Shown here: one piece after another, positions 1-7,544 of the stretch | Position numbering within the stretch: position 1 is the first letter of the stretch | Layout: every line of letters starts with the position of its first letter | The notes under the pieces: generated by a model | What the model saw: the letters and a program-made list of their open reading frames with translations, nothing else | What the model was told of the DNA's origin: nothing | The model's database searches: none | Position numbers and translations under genes: made by a program | Source of the DNA: Thiohalocapsa sp. | GTDB taxonomy: Bacteria > Pseudomonadota > Gammaproteobacteria > Chromatiales > Chromatiaceae | NCBI GenBank assembly: GCA_028277725.1 | Contig: JANQFX010000011.1 | Location: forward strand, 1 to 64,000 | Direction: 5' to 3' | Length of the DNA stretch: 64,000 bases

Positions 1-115
1 AGACGCGAAGCGAAAACGCGGTTTCCGCTTCGCTTCATTTTTCAAGCGCTTGGGCGCTTGAAAAATGGCGGGGCATCCTGCCCCGCACGGGCACCTCGAA
101 TATTTCGAGGTGCCC
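1..115. repeat. chain of four consecutive hairpins
   Basis: Four inverted repeats lie almost end to end. The first pairs 5-17 with 21-33 with one mismatch (A13/C25). The second pairs 37-49 with 54-66 perfectly over 13 bp with a 4-base loop. The third pairs 68-75 with 79-86 perfectly over 8 bp with a 3-base loop. The fourth pairs 89-100 with 104-115 perfectly over 12 bp with a 3-base loop. The stem sequences differ from each other, so this is not a tandem copy of one repeat. A single intrinsic terminator would not need four stems. The chain ends 22 bases before the kinase start. It could be a mobile palindromic intergenic element, a multi-stem terminator for a gene off the left edge, or a structured leader or small RNA. 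The hairpins are certain; the function is unknown. Confidence 0.75.
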
Positions 116-137
116 TACAGTATCAGAGGGTCATGCT

Positions 138-3100
138 TTGTCGGCAAACGCAGCGTCAGGTTCAGTCCTGATCGATCATGAAGACGCTAATGCTCTGAGA
201 CGTTTGCGAATAGACAACGTCGCGAGACTCTACAGCCAAGCTAGCATGGGCCTGATTGGTGCCCTATTCTTGGCAACCATCCTCACCGTAACGCAGTATC
301 ACTACATCGAACACTCGGTGGTCTATGCTTGGTCCGCCACGTTCATCTGCGTCTCGGCACTTCGGGCTGCACTCGTTGTCGCCTATTCTCGGCGTGGAGC
401 AGCCAAAAGCAATCCGGGATACTGGCGTAATCTGTTTGCCCTGGGTGCGATCGCTGCTGCGGTCGTTTGGGGCAGTGCGAGCGTCCTCCTCTTTTCTACT
501 TCATCCATCGAAAGCCAGGTCATTCTCGCCTTTTCCCTAGCAGCGGTTGCCGCCGGATCAGTACCCTCTCTCGCCGCCTCGTTCCCTACGGCGTGCGCAT
601 TTCTCGCGTTCTCCCTGCTGCCGCTGGCCGGACGTTTCTTCATTGCAGACTCAAATCTCCAGTTCGCCATGTCGGCCTCGGTCGCCGTGTTCTGTTTGTA
701 CTTGATATCGGTGGCGCATTGGATACATCGTACGCTGTATTCTCTGGCCGGGCTGCGGAACTCGAACCCTGAGCTGGGAGCCTATCTCGATACAGCTCGT
801 TATACAGCAGAGCGCACCAACGAAGAGCTACGCAAGGAGATCAACGAGCGGCGAGGAATAGAGAAAGAGCTTAGCGAAGCGAAGGAGGACGCGGAGCAAG
901 CCAACAAGTCCAAAGGGGACTTCCTGGCGATGATAAGCCATGAAGTCCGGACACCGATGAACGGCGTGCTTGGGGCACTCGATCTTGTCAAAGACATGCC
1001 ACTCGGAAATGAGCAAAAGGAACTTGTTCTGACGGCCCATCGCTCGACTGAATCATTGATCGGAATGATAAACAGTGTCTTGGATTTTTCCAAAATGGAA
1101 GTCGGACGCTTGGAGCTCGAAGAAATCGATTTTGAAGTCAGATCTCTCGTTGCCGACGTGACCGGTCTACTTGGAAAGCGCGCGAAAGAAAAGGGTCTGC
1201 AAGTGTATTCTCGTTTTTCGCCGCGTACGCCGAACGTCTTGTGCGGGGATCCGACACGGTTGCGGCAAGTGCTCAACAACCTAGTTTCGAATGCTGTTAA
1301 GTTCACGAATCAGGGCGGGGTCAAGGTTCGCGTAGACGTCGCACGCCAAACTCCATCACACACCCACCTGCTGTTCGAGGTCGAAGACACCGGTATCGGG
1401 ATCAGTCCCGAAGCCCAACATGGGCTGTTTCAGCCGTTCACCCAAGCCGAGAGTTCGATGGCGCGTCAGTTCGGCGGCACCGGGCTTGGCCTTTCGATCT
1501 CAAAGCAGCTGGTGGAATTGATGGGCGGCCATATCGGCTTGCGAAGCACTCCTGGAAAGGGCAGCACATTCTGGTTTACCCTGAGACTTGCAAGAACAAG
1601 GGTCCAGTCGGCTCGCAAAGACCTACAGGGCCTGAAGCTACTCGTATTGAGTAGCAATGAATCAGTCAAGAGCAATCTGGCTCTGAGTCTAAAACGGCTC
1701 GGCGGCACTTTTGGATTTGCCGCGAATGAACTTGAAGCCCTCGACAAGATCGATTATTCTGCCCGGATCGGCGAATCATGGACTTACGACGTAATCCTCA
1801 TCGATTCAGGGTGCGGAGCAGAAAGAATTCGCGAATTTGCGTCGAAGATCCGATCCAACAGCGTACTGACGGGCACCGTCATCGTTGTTATCGGGAGTCG
1901 GAAAGACGGGTTTGACGGGCTCGATCAGTTTGTCGATGCAAGCCTGTCGAATCCGACCTGCGAGAAGGTCCTTCTCGACTGCTTGGCAACGCTGACAACT
2001 GCACCAATGCCGGTGAGTTTGTTCGGCGTCGATCATGTTGAAACGGTACGGCACTTGGAACCGCCGGTACTGACCGGACTGAGTGGACCGATCGAATCGA
2101 GCGAAGCGACTGGACTGGAGCGGCGACAGCAGCGTAATGATTCAAGCGTCCGTTCGCGCACAACTGATGCAGGGACGCAGCAGGAACTGCAGGGTCACGT
2201 GCTGTTGGTAGAAGACAACGTCGTTAATCAGAGAATTGCGAGAGGTGTTCTGGAACGCATTGGGCTTTCCGTTGGGCTTGCGTCGGACGGCATCGAGGCA
2301 GTCGAGGCAGTTGTGCAAGGCTCTTACGAGTTGGTGCTGATGGACTGCCAAATGCCGCGAATGGACGGGCTTCAGGCGACTAAGGAGATTCGACGACTTG
2401 AGGCAACGGCCGAGGGAACGCGGGTCCCGATAATCGCCGTAACGGCGAATGCGATGGAAGGCGATCGAGAGCGGTGCATCTCAGTCGGCATGGATGACTA
2501 TTTGGCGAAACCTTTTAAGAAAGAGGATCTGCGGGGCAAACTCGTCAAATGGATGGGAAGATCGGTAGGGTCTTGTCGTGACCAGGAACGTCCGCCGGCC
2601 GTCGCAGAAGCGACGCGGGACGAACCGAAGACAGATGAACGGGCTGGGTCAAGCATGGCTGGTGACGTACTTGTGGTGGATGACAACGCGGTTAATCGCA
2701 AGCTTGCGAGCGCAACGCTCCGTCGGCTTGGATATAGAGCCAAGCAGGTCACGGACGGGCGCGAGGCCGTCGCTGCTTTTCAGGCGGAGCGCTTCGATGC
2801 GATCCTAATGGATATCGAGATGCCCGTGATGAACGGAATTGAGGCGACACAGGAGATTCGGAAGCTCGAGAAGAATCGCAATAGTTCACGGACTCCAATC
2901 CTGGCGCTTACTGGCCATACGGATCAATCGGAACGAGAGCGATTCCTTGGGAGTGGCATTGATGACGTTCTAACGAAGCCAGTCAAGAAGGATGTGCTCG
3001 CGTCCGCTCTTCGTATGCGCATTTCTCAATTCCGAAATAGAGGGGAGAAAATGGATTCGAACGACGCCGAGGTCAAGGCCACAGTGGCTCCTCCCGTAGA

Positions 3101-3416
3101 CGGCGATACTCTATCGGCGCTGAGAGAGATTCTGGAGGATGAGTTCGACGAGGTGATAGAGGCATTCCTCAAGGACGTGCCAGAGCAACTCTATGCGATA
3201 CGAGATGGAATTCGCGCGGGCGATAGCGATTCGGTCCGCATCGCATCTCACACGCTTAAATCCAGCGCAGCCAATTTGGGTGCCCAAACCCTTTCCGCCC
3301 AATCGAAGAAGCTGGAAATGTTAGCGCGGGACGGTGTGCTGGCAGGAGCCGTCGAGCTGCTGAAGCAGATGGTGGAGGAGTTCAGGCGGGTCAGGGCCGC
3401 GCTTCAGAGCATTTAG
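138..3416 (+). CDS. membrane-bound hybrid sensor histidine kinase with two receivers and an Hpt domain
   Basis: An unorthodox two-component kinase carrying a whole phosphorelay in 1092 residues. The N-terminal ~200 residues hold about six hydrophobic segments with no large periplasmic domain. A charged coiled coil (~220-260) leads to a HisKA domain with phosphoacceptor His268 (SHEVRTP) and an HATPase_c domain with N and G boxes. Residues ~500-625 look like a degenerate receiver. Two good receivers follow, with phosphoacceptors Asp736 (LMDCQMP) and Asp892 (LMDIEMP), each with the conserved Lys in a KP motif. A C-terminal Hpt domain carries His1038 (SHTLKSSAANLG). The start is a TTG with an AGAGGG ribosome site 7 bases upstream; the nearby ATG at 133 is out of frame. 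The gene looks lower in GC than its neighbours, which hints at acquisition. No response regulator lies next to it, so the output partner and signal are unknown. Confidence 0.93.
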   Translation: MSANAASGSVLIDHEDANALRRLRIDNVARLYSQASMGLIGALFLATILTVTQYHYIEHSVVYAWSATFICVSALRAALVVAYSRRGAAKSNPGYWRNLFALGAIAAAVVWGSASVLLFSTSSIESQVILAFSLAAVAAGSVPSLAASFPTACAFLAFSLLPLAGRFFIADSNLQFAMSASVAVFCLYLISVAHWIHRTLYSLAGLRNSNPELGAYLDTARYTAERTNEELRKEINERRGIEKELSEAKEDAEQANKSKGDFLAMISHEVRTPMNGVLGALDLVKDMPLGNEQKELVLTAHRSTESLIGMINSVLDFSKMEVGRLELEEIDFEVRSLVADVTGLLGKRAKEKGLQVYSRFSPRTPNVLCGDPTRLRQVLNNLVSNAVKFTNQGGVKVRVDVARQTPSHTHLLFEVEDTGIGISPEAQHGLFQPFTQAESSMARQFGGTGLGLSISKQLVELMGGHIGLRSTPGKGSTFWFTLRLARTRVQSARKDLQGLKLLVLSSNESVKSNLALSLKRLGGTFGFAANELEALDKIDYSARIGESWTYDVILIDSGCGAERIREFASKIRSNSVLTGTVIVVIGSRKDGFDGLDQFVDASLSNPTCEKVLLDCLATLTTAPMPVSLFGVDHVETVRHLEPPVLTGLSGPIESSEATGLERRQQRNDSSVRSRTTDAGTQQELQGHVLLVEDNVVNQRIARGVLERIGLSVGLASDGIEAVEAVVQGSYELVLMDCQMPRMDGLQATKEIRRLEATAEGTRVPIIAVTANAMEGDRERCISVGMDDYLAKPFKKEDLRGKLVKWMGRSVGSCRDQERPPAVAEATRDEPKTDERAGSSMAGDVLVVDDNAVNRKLASATLRRLGYRAKQVTDGREAVAAFQAERFDAILMDIEMPVMNGIEATQEIRKLEKNRNSSRTPILALTGHTDQSERERFLGSGIDDVLTKPVKKDVLASALRMRISQFRNRGEKMDSNDAEVKATVAPPVDGDTLSALREILEDEFDEVIEAFLKDVPEQLYAIRDGIRAGDSDSVRIASHTLKSSAANLGAQTLSAQSKKLEMLARDGVLAGAVELLKQMVEEFRRVRAALQSI

Positions 3417-3645
3417 GGAAGAAACAACAGTGCAGATGCAGTTCGGTCTTGCGGAGAGCTCATGCCGCACGACGTCGTTGGATATCGATGCGATCCCAGG
3501 TCCAGGGTATTCACTGCGACGGCGTGATGGTGTTCCGCCCGATCACCAGGGCAGTGTGAGAACCTTCGAGTGTTGCCCCGTCCATGGCGCGCTCGTCGAA
3601 GCCCGGGAGTGACAGTATCGCCGTCGCCCCGGTTGTCCGGCGTCC

Positions 3646-4014
3646 TTAGTCATCGTACAGGGTCAGCCGAGCCTCGCCAGTCGCGGGATCAATGTCGAGC
3701 AGCAGCTCGCAATGCTCGGTGATGGTGCCCACAGGCGTCGGGTCGTCGGCGCAGCTGCAGCCGGCGATGATCCCGGCATAGAAGACACCGAGGTGCATGC
3801 GGATGCGGCCCACCGCGGGGGAACTGCTGAGCACTTGGATGCCGAGTGGCGCCTCCGCCACCGCGCTGGTCTGTGTCAGGCCGGCTTGCAGCAGGGGCTG
3901 CAGTGAGGGGTGGGAAGGGCCGAGCGCTTGCAGCTCTTCGATCAGGGTGGCTTCGAACGAAGGACCGGTCCATGCCGCGGCCGAGCGCGTCAGTGCCAGT
4001 ATCGCCTCGTTCAC
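3646..4014 (-). CDS. hypothetical protein, paired with DUF4174 gene
   Basis: I do not recognise this 122-residue protein. It has no clear signal peptide or membrane span. The N-terminal half is helical and Ala/Leu-rich; the C-terminal half looks like beta strands and contains a CSC motif (residues ~86-88) and a Cys in HCELLLDID (~103). It starts inside the end of the upstream DUF4174 gene (4-base ATGA overlap), so the two are almost certainly translated together. The 3417-3645 stretch between this gene and the kinase shows no convincing coding sequence, only a weak 60-codon frame. Confidence 0.7.
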   Translation of the reverse strand: MNEAILALTRSAAAWTGPSFEATLIEELQALGPSHPSLQPLLQAGLTQTSAVAEAPLGIQVLSSSPAVGRIRMHLGVFYAGIIAGCSCADDPTPVGTITEHCELLLDIDPATGEARLTLYDD

Positions 4015-4448
4015 CGGGCGGCCTCCGTTTCCCGTCGGCGCATGGGCATCGCATCGATGCGTGCGAAGATGCGCTGCAGGTCGAGGTTTGCCTCGCTGGA
4101 CTTCAGCCCGCCATCCTTGCCGATGAGGAAGACCCTCGCGTCGGATCGGTCGAAGTAGCGGTCGTCCAGGTGTTGCGCGAGCGCATCGTCGATGTCACCG
4201 GCATAGTTGCTCAGCAACCCGTCGGGAGATGCGATAAACCAGACGATATCTCGCTCGTCGATAGCGGGCCTTGCCGCGCGCAGGCGCTCCACCGCGTCCG
4301 GAATCTCAGTGTGCACCAGAACGATGCGATGCTGCCAGCGCAGCGACGCCAGCTCTGTCAGCGGCGCATTCTCCGACGCGGACGCGAAGGCCGGCAGCGA
4401 GACCGCCAAGGCTATGCCACGATTGAACCGCCTATCTGACCTCGACAC
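4011..4448 (-). CDS. DUF4174 domain protein, probably exported
   Basis: A 145-residue protein with a likely signal peptide (Arg-rich start, hydrophobic run, Ala-rich cleavage region near residues 20-26). The rest matches my memory of the DUF4174 family: an LRWQHR-like opening strand, a central IDERDIVWF stretch, ARVFLIGKDG near the C-terminus, and the typical closing motif IDAMPMRRRE. The fold resembles thioredoxin-like or peroxiredoxin-like proteins, but no catalytic Cys is present. The function is not established. It is the first gene of a two-gene unit with the following hypothetical protein and is divergent from the MOSC gene. Confidence 0.8.
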   Translation of the reverse strand: MSRSDRRFNRGIALAVSLPAFASASENAPLTELASLRWQHRIVLVHTEIPDAVERLRAARPAIDERDIVWFIASPDGLLSNYAGDIDDALAQHLDDRYFDRSDARVFLIGKDGGLKSSEANLDLQRIFARIDAMPMRRRETEAAR

Positions 4449-4462
4449 CCTGCTTTGCCCCC

Positions 4463-4966
4463 ATGCCCCTATCGAAGAACAGCGCGCTCGCGTCGCTCAT
4501 GCAGTGTTTTCCCCGGTCGGGTCGCTTGCAGTGGATCGGCCTGCGGCCGGCGAAACGCGCACCGGTGGTCAGTGTCGACACCGCCCGCGCCCTCACCGGT
4601 GGTGGTCTCGAAGGAGACCACTACGGTGGCCGCAACGGCGGGCGCGGCATCACCCTGGTGCAGGCCGAGCACCTCAGTGTCATCGCGTCCATGACCGGTC
4701 TGGGGGAGATTGCGCCGGCGATGTTGCGCCGCAACCTCGTTGTGTCGGGCATCAACCTTGTCGTCCTCAAGGGCGAGCGCTTTCGCATCGGCGTCGCCCT
4801 GTTGGAGGGTACTGGATTCGCGCACCCCTGTTCTCGGATGGAAGAGGCCCTGGGGCCGGGCGGCTACAACGCCATGTGCGGCCATGGCGGAATCTGTGCC
4901 CGTGTCCTGGAGGGCGGCACACTCCGAGTCGGGGATGCCGTCGTCGCCGAGGGCGTCGCGGAATGA
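4463..4966 (+). CDS. MOSC domain-containing protein
   Basis: A 167-residue single-domain MOSC protein. This family relates to the C-terminal domain of molybdenum cofactor sulfurases and to YiiM/YuaD proteins, which handle activated sulfur or reduce N-hydroxylated compounds with the molybdenum cofactor. The family pattern is visible: a GLRP-like start of the barrel (residues ~27-30), GLEGDHY (~49-55), GRGITLVQAEHL (~60-72), NLVVSGINL (~91-99), and the conserved Cys in HPCSRME (~121-127) as sulfur-carrying candidate. It stands alone, divergent from the DUF4174 unit, so the context does not tell its substrate. Confidence 0.9.
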   Translation: MPLSKNSALASLMQCFPRSGRLQWIGLRPAKRAPVVSVDTARALTGGGLEGDHYGGRNGGRGITLVQAEHLSVIASMTGLGEIAPAMLRRNLVVSGINLVVLKGERFRIGVALLEGTGFAHPCSRMEEALGPGGYNAMCGHGGICARVLEGGTLRVGDAVVAEGVAE

Positions 4967-5030
4967 GATTGATGCGACGCTTTATCCCTGTCGGGAGCAG
5001 CGCTGACAGGACCTATCCCAGGCGAAGCTC

Positions 5031-5243
5031 ATGTTGACCGAACAACGCGACATTGCTGCACTTGCCAGCGTCGCCTGGATGCTCCTGATCGACACCGGGC
5101 AATGGCCGAAATGGGGGCCGAGCGTCCGCGCGGTCGATGCCCCGGCGCAGACGGCGACTGCGGACGTGATTGGCAAGCAGTGGACTGTTCGCGCATCGAT
5201 CGCCATCTGTTTTGCGTGTACGAAAGGGTTGTACGAATCGTAG
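5031..5243 (+). pseudogene. remnant of an SRPBCC (polyketide cyclase-like) gene
   Basis: A 70-codon frame whose first 37 residues resemble the N-terminus of SRPBCC/START-like proteins: an IAALASVAWMLLIDTGQWP helix-strand and the characteristic WPKWGPSVRAVD. The family is normally about 140-150 residues; here similarity fades after residue ~40 and a stop follows at 71. I read it as a truncated, decayed gene. The gap 4967-5278 otherwise holds nothing I can support. It could also be a very short diverged protein. Confidence 0.4.
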
Positions 5244-5278
5244 CGAATCCGTTCATCGGCGTGCCATGCCGAGGGTGT

Positions 5279-6214
5279 TCATGACGCGTCTAGCGTCACC
5301 GGCGAGACAAACCCCTCCGGCTTCAGGGCCAGGACGGACTGGGTGGCCTTTTGCAGTAGGTCCTCGGCCGCCGTGCCGATGAAGAGTCCGGGCTCGCCGG
5401 GGTGGCTCAGGGTGCTCATCACCAGCAGGTCCGCGTCCAATTCCTCGGCACGGGCACTGATTACATCCGCTGGACGACCGCGCAGCAGGTGCCCCTTGCA
5501 CGCAACGCCGTTGCGCGCGGTGATCGCGGTCAGGGTCTCCAGGGCGTCCGAGTATTCCCGCTCGATCTGCTCGATGGCAGCGGCTAGCGCCGGGCTTGCC
5601 GCGGGGGGTTGCCAGGAATGGAGCAGGTGCAGCTGTGCCGCATCCTGCTCGGCCAGGGTCACGGCGGCCTCAAGGATTCGAGTGCTGATGGCCCGGCTCT
5701 CCGGCTGCACCGGGTCCACCGCCGCGACGATGCGCTCGCATCGCGGCGGGGTCTCGGATATCCGCGCCTGGTCCTGGCCCAGGCTCTCGCGATTGATCCA
5801 GACCGGGCACGGGCACTTCCGCAGGAGGTGCATATCGGCACTGTCGAACGGCCGGACCTGCTCGGGATGCGCCCGGACCGGTTTGATGACCAGGTCATGG
5901 CCGTCGCGCAGCACGGCCCGGATGACCTCGATAAATGGATGGCCGATGGTGACCCGCAGTCGCGGCGCCTCCAGATCGGCCGGCCAATGGGACGCGAGCT
6001 GGTCGAGTGCGGCGTAGCGCTGCTCACATTGCTGGATGTCTTCATCCAGTCCGTAGCGCTTGACCAGCTCGGCGCCGATGCCCGATTCCATGGTCACGTC
6101 CATCAACGACAGCTTGGCACCCGAATGCCGCGTGAGGGCGATGGCGCGCTGCAGAGCGTGGGTCGATCCGAAGTGGCCGTCGGCGAAGTACAGGATACTC
6201 TTCAGCGACTGCAT
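5279..6214 (-). CDS. tandem universal stress protein (two Usp domains)
   Basis: A cytoplasmic stress-response protein of 311 residues with two Usp domains in tandem. The first (residues ~1-145) starts with a KSILYFAD-like strand; the second (~155-311) starts with RIVAAVDP. The second domain keeps the ATP-binding pattern near its end (DLLVMST, then G-x2-G-x9-G-like spacing around LFIGTAAEDL), so nucleotide binding is likely there. The start was moved inside a longer open frame: ATG at 6214 is preceded by a good AGGAG site and gives a normal Usp N-terminus, while the upstream extension is low-complexity and Arg-rich. It is transcribed alone. Confidence 0.9.
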   Translation of the reverse strand: MQSLKSILYFADGHFGSTHALQRAIALTRHSGAKLSLMDVTMESGIGAELVKRYGLDEDIQQCEQRYAALDQLASHWPADLEAPRLRVTIGHPFIEVIRAVLRDGHDLVIKPVRAHPEQVRPFDSADMHLLRKCPCPVWINRESLGQDQARISETPPRCERIVAAVDPVQPESRAISTRILEAAVTLAEQDAAQLHLLHSWQPPAASPALAAAIEQIEREYSDALETLTAITARNGVACKGHLLRGRPADVISARAEELDADLLVMSTLSHPGEPGLFIGTAAEDLLQKATQSVLALKPEGFVSPVTLDAS

Positions 6215-6911
6215 CAGCTTGGCTCCTGGAGTGGAAGGCCCGAGGCGGGTGCGTCGGGTGGCGCAGGCGCAGTCGTCAAATCCGCGATCGGCACCGTTCG
6301 GCTTGGAACGACCGCAGCGTCTGCCCGCCCGACGCATAAAGAGTGGCGTCAAATGCCGCGAAATCCGCAGGCGAATCGGTTTTCCGAGGGGTCTTGAGGA
6401 AAGAGCCGAAGGTTTGGCCAACAGCGCGCTGGCCAGGGCGCCCAATCGTTACCGGCAGCGCGCTGCGAGACTCCACCAAGGTGACAATCGCCGCTGGAGC
6501 ACCCGCGGCGGTACCCCTCATCCTAGATGGAGTAGTTGGACGGTCGTCAGGGCGCGTCCCGCGGGGTGCTGAGCAAGGCACAACGAGGCGGAATAGTCGT
6601 TCTATTCCAACGCGTTGCAACGCAGCTCAGCGGCGCGCGGGGCGTGCCCTGGCGGCCGTAGCGGCCTTCACCCGGCGGGTGACTTGCGAAGGACGCATGA
6701 ATTCCAGGCGGCGCAAGCATTGGCGCACGGTACTGCGCGGTCAACTGCTTCACCTAGGATTATCGTTCTATACGTCGTAGAACACCCGCAGCCGGGCGCG
6801 GCGGGTGACGCTGGCGAAATCGAGTACGATGAACGCCGCCGGGCTCCGGTCTAGCCGGTCGCAGTAGCCGCGGGCGTCGAACGATGTCGTCGCGTTCGAG
6901 GGTGGGCGCGA
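6215..6911. other. gene-free, palindrome-rich stretch
   Basis: About 700 bases without a supported gene between the Usp gene and a lipoprotein gene. Several short open frames exist but none has a recognisable product. Two clear palindromes lie close together: GGAATAG (6590-6596) paired with CTATTCC (6602-6608), and the perfect 12-bp palindrome GCGTTGCAACGC (6612-6623). Reading leftwards from about 6911 to 6774 there is a start-less frame ending in RLRVFYDV that may be a gene remnant, but I cannot name it. Confidence 0.5.
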
Positions 6912-7226
6912 TCAGTCGCCGTTGGCCGATCCCTTCAGGCGCTCGGCTTCGGTAAACACCCTGATGATCTCCTGCTCCGTCACTTCGCCGTCCGCCCTCG
7001 CGCGCTCTGCGAGCGGCGCCAGCTCCGGGAAGCGCTCGACGACCGCGTCGAGCATCTGGAGTTGATCGGGTGTGGCGGGCAGGCCGATGACATCGCCGGG
7101 CTGACCGGCGGACTGCGGCCCGTCCGGGTCACCGGCCTGCTCTCCGCAGCCGGACAGCAGGCCGGCAGTCACGAGCACAAGGATTGGGGCTGTGGTGCGT
7201 GGGGTCAGGGAGAGCTGTGTGGGCAT
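6912..7226 (-). CDS. small predicted lipoprotein
   Basis: A 104-residue protein with a lipoprotein signal peptide: Met-Pro-Thr start, Thr/Arg region, hydrophobic core and the lipobox LLSGCG with Cys at residue ~28. The mature part has a short Gly/Pro/Asp-rich linker and a helical, acidic C-terminal half (LDAVVERFPEL, then EVTEQEIIRVFTEAERL). It is probably a membrane-anchored periplasmic protein of unknown role. The ATG at 7226 has an AAAGGAA ribosome site; an in-frame upstream start would add an unlikely His/Pro/Lys stretch before the signal peptide. Confidence 0.7.
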   Translation of the reverse strand: MPTQLSLTPRTTAPILVLVTAGLLSGCGEQAGDPDGPQSAGQPGDVIGLPATPDQLQMLDAVVERFPELAPLAERARADGEVTEQEIIRVFTEAERLKGSANGD

Positions 7227-7298
7227 GCTTGGTTCCTTTGGCCGCGGATGGGTGTGCACCGAATGCCGAGGCCGGTGGCGCAGAGCGCCGAAGAGACT

Positions 7299-7321
7299 GT
7301 GACACCGCGGAGCGGTGTCAC
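7299..7321. repeat. perfect 10-bp inverted repeat
   Basis: GTGACACCGC at 7299-7308 pairs perfectly with GCGGTGTCAC at 7312-7321 around a three-base loop. It lies between the lipoprotein gene and the decayed DUF2283 gene, just past the end of the latter. No T tract follows on either strand, so it is either a structure-only terminator or a protein-binding palindrome. Confidence 0.55.
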
Positions 7322-7346
7322 GAGGAGGGTTTAGGAGAGCAAGGGT

Positions 7347-7455
7347 TCAGGCCGCATCGGCCACGACGCGTTCGATATGATTCGTCGCGGACGATCTCGC
7401 CCTTGGTGAACTCGATGAACAGGATGTCGTCCTCTTCGCAGTACTAAAGCTTCAT
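7347..7455 (-). pseudogene. decayed DUF2283 gene (nonsense codon plus frameshift)
   Basis: Reading from the ATG at 7455 gives Met-Lys-Leu, then TAG, then YCEEDDILFIEFTKGEIVRD, the typical opening of short DUF2283 proteins. After residue ~27 the frame must shift by one base to continue as ERVVADAA and a stop at 7347-7349. A CAG-to-TAG change at codon 4 and a one-base indel near 7375 would explain both breaks. DUF2283 genes often accompany DUF4258-type toxin-like genes; no intact partner is seen upstream. The rest of 7227-7544 holds only the inverted repeat and no gene. Confidence 0.6.
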
Positions 7456-7544
7456 CGCGCGCTCTTCTCGCTCCAATCGACCATTACGGTTTTGATGATC
7501 ACTGATCGCTACCCGGTCCCAGTGTCACAGGGGTCGTGTGTCCC

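Noticed and set aside
3430-3612. A 60-codon frame after the kinase gene
   Set aside because: Weak GTG start, no recognisable product, and composition like random GC-rich DNA.
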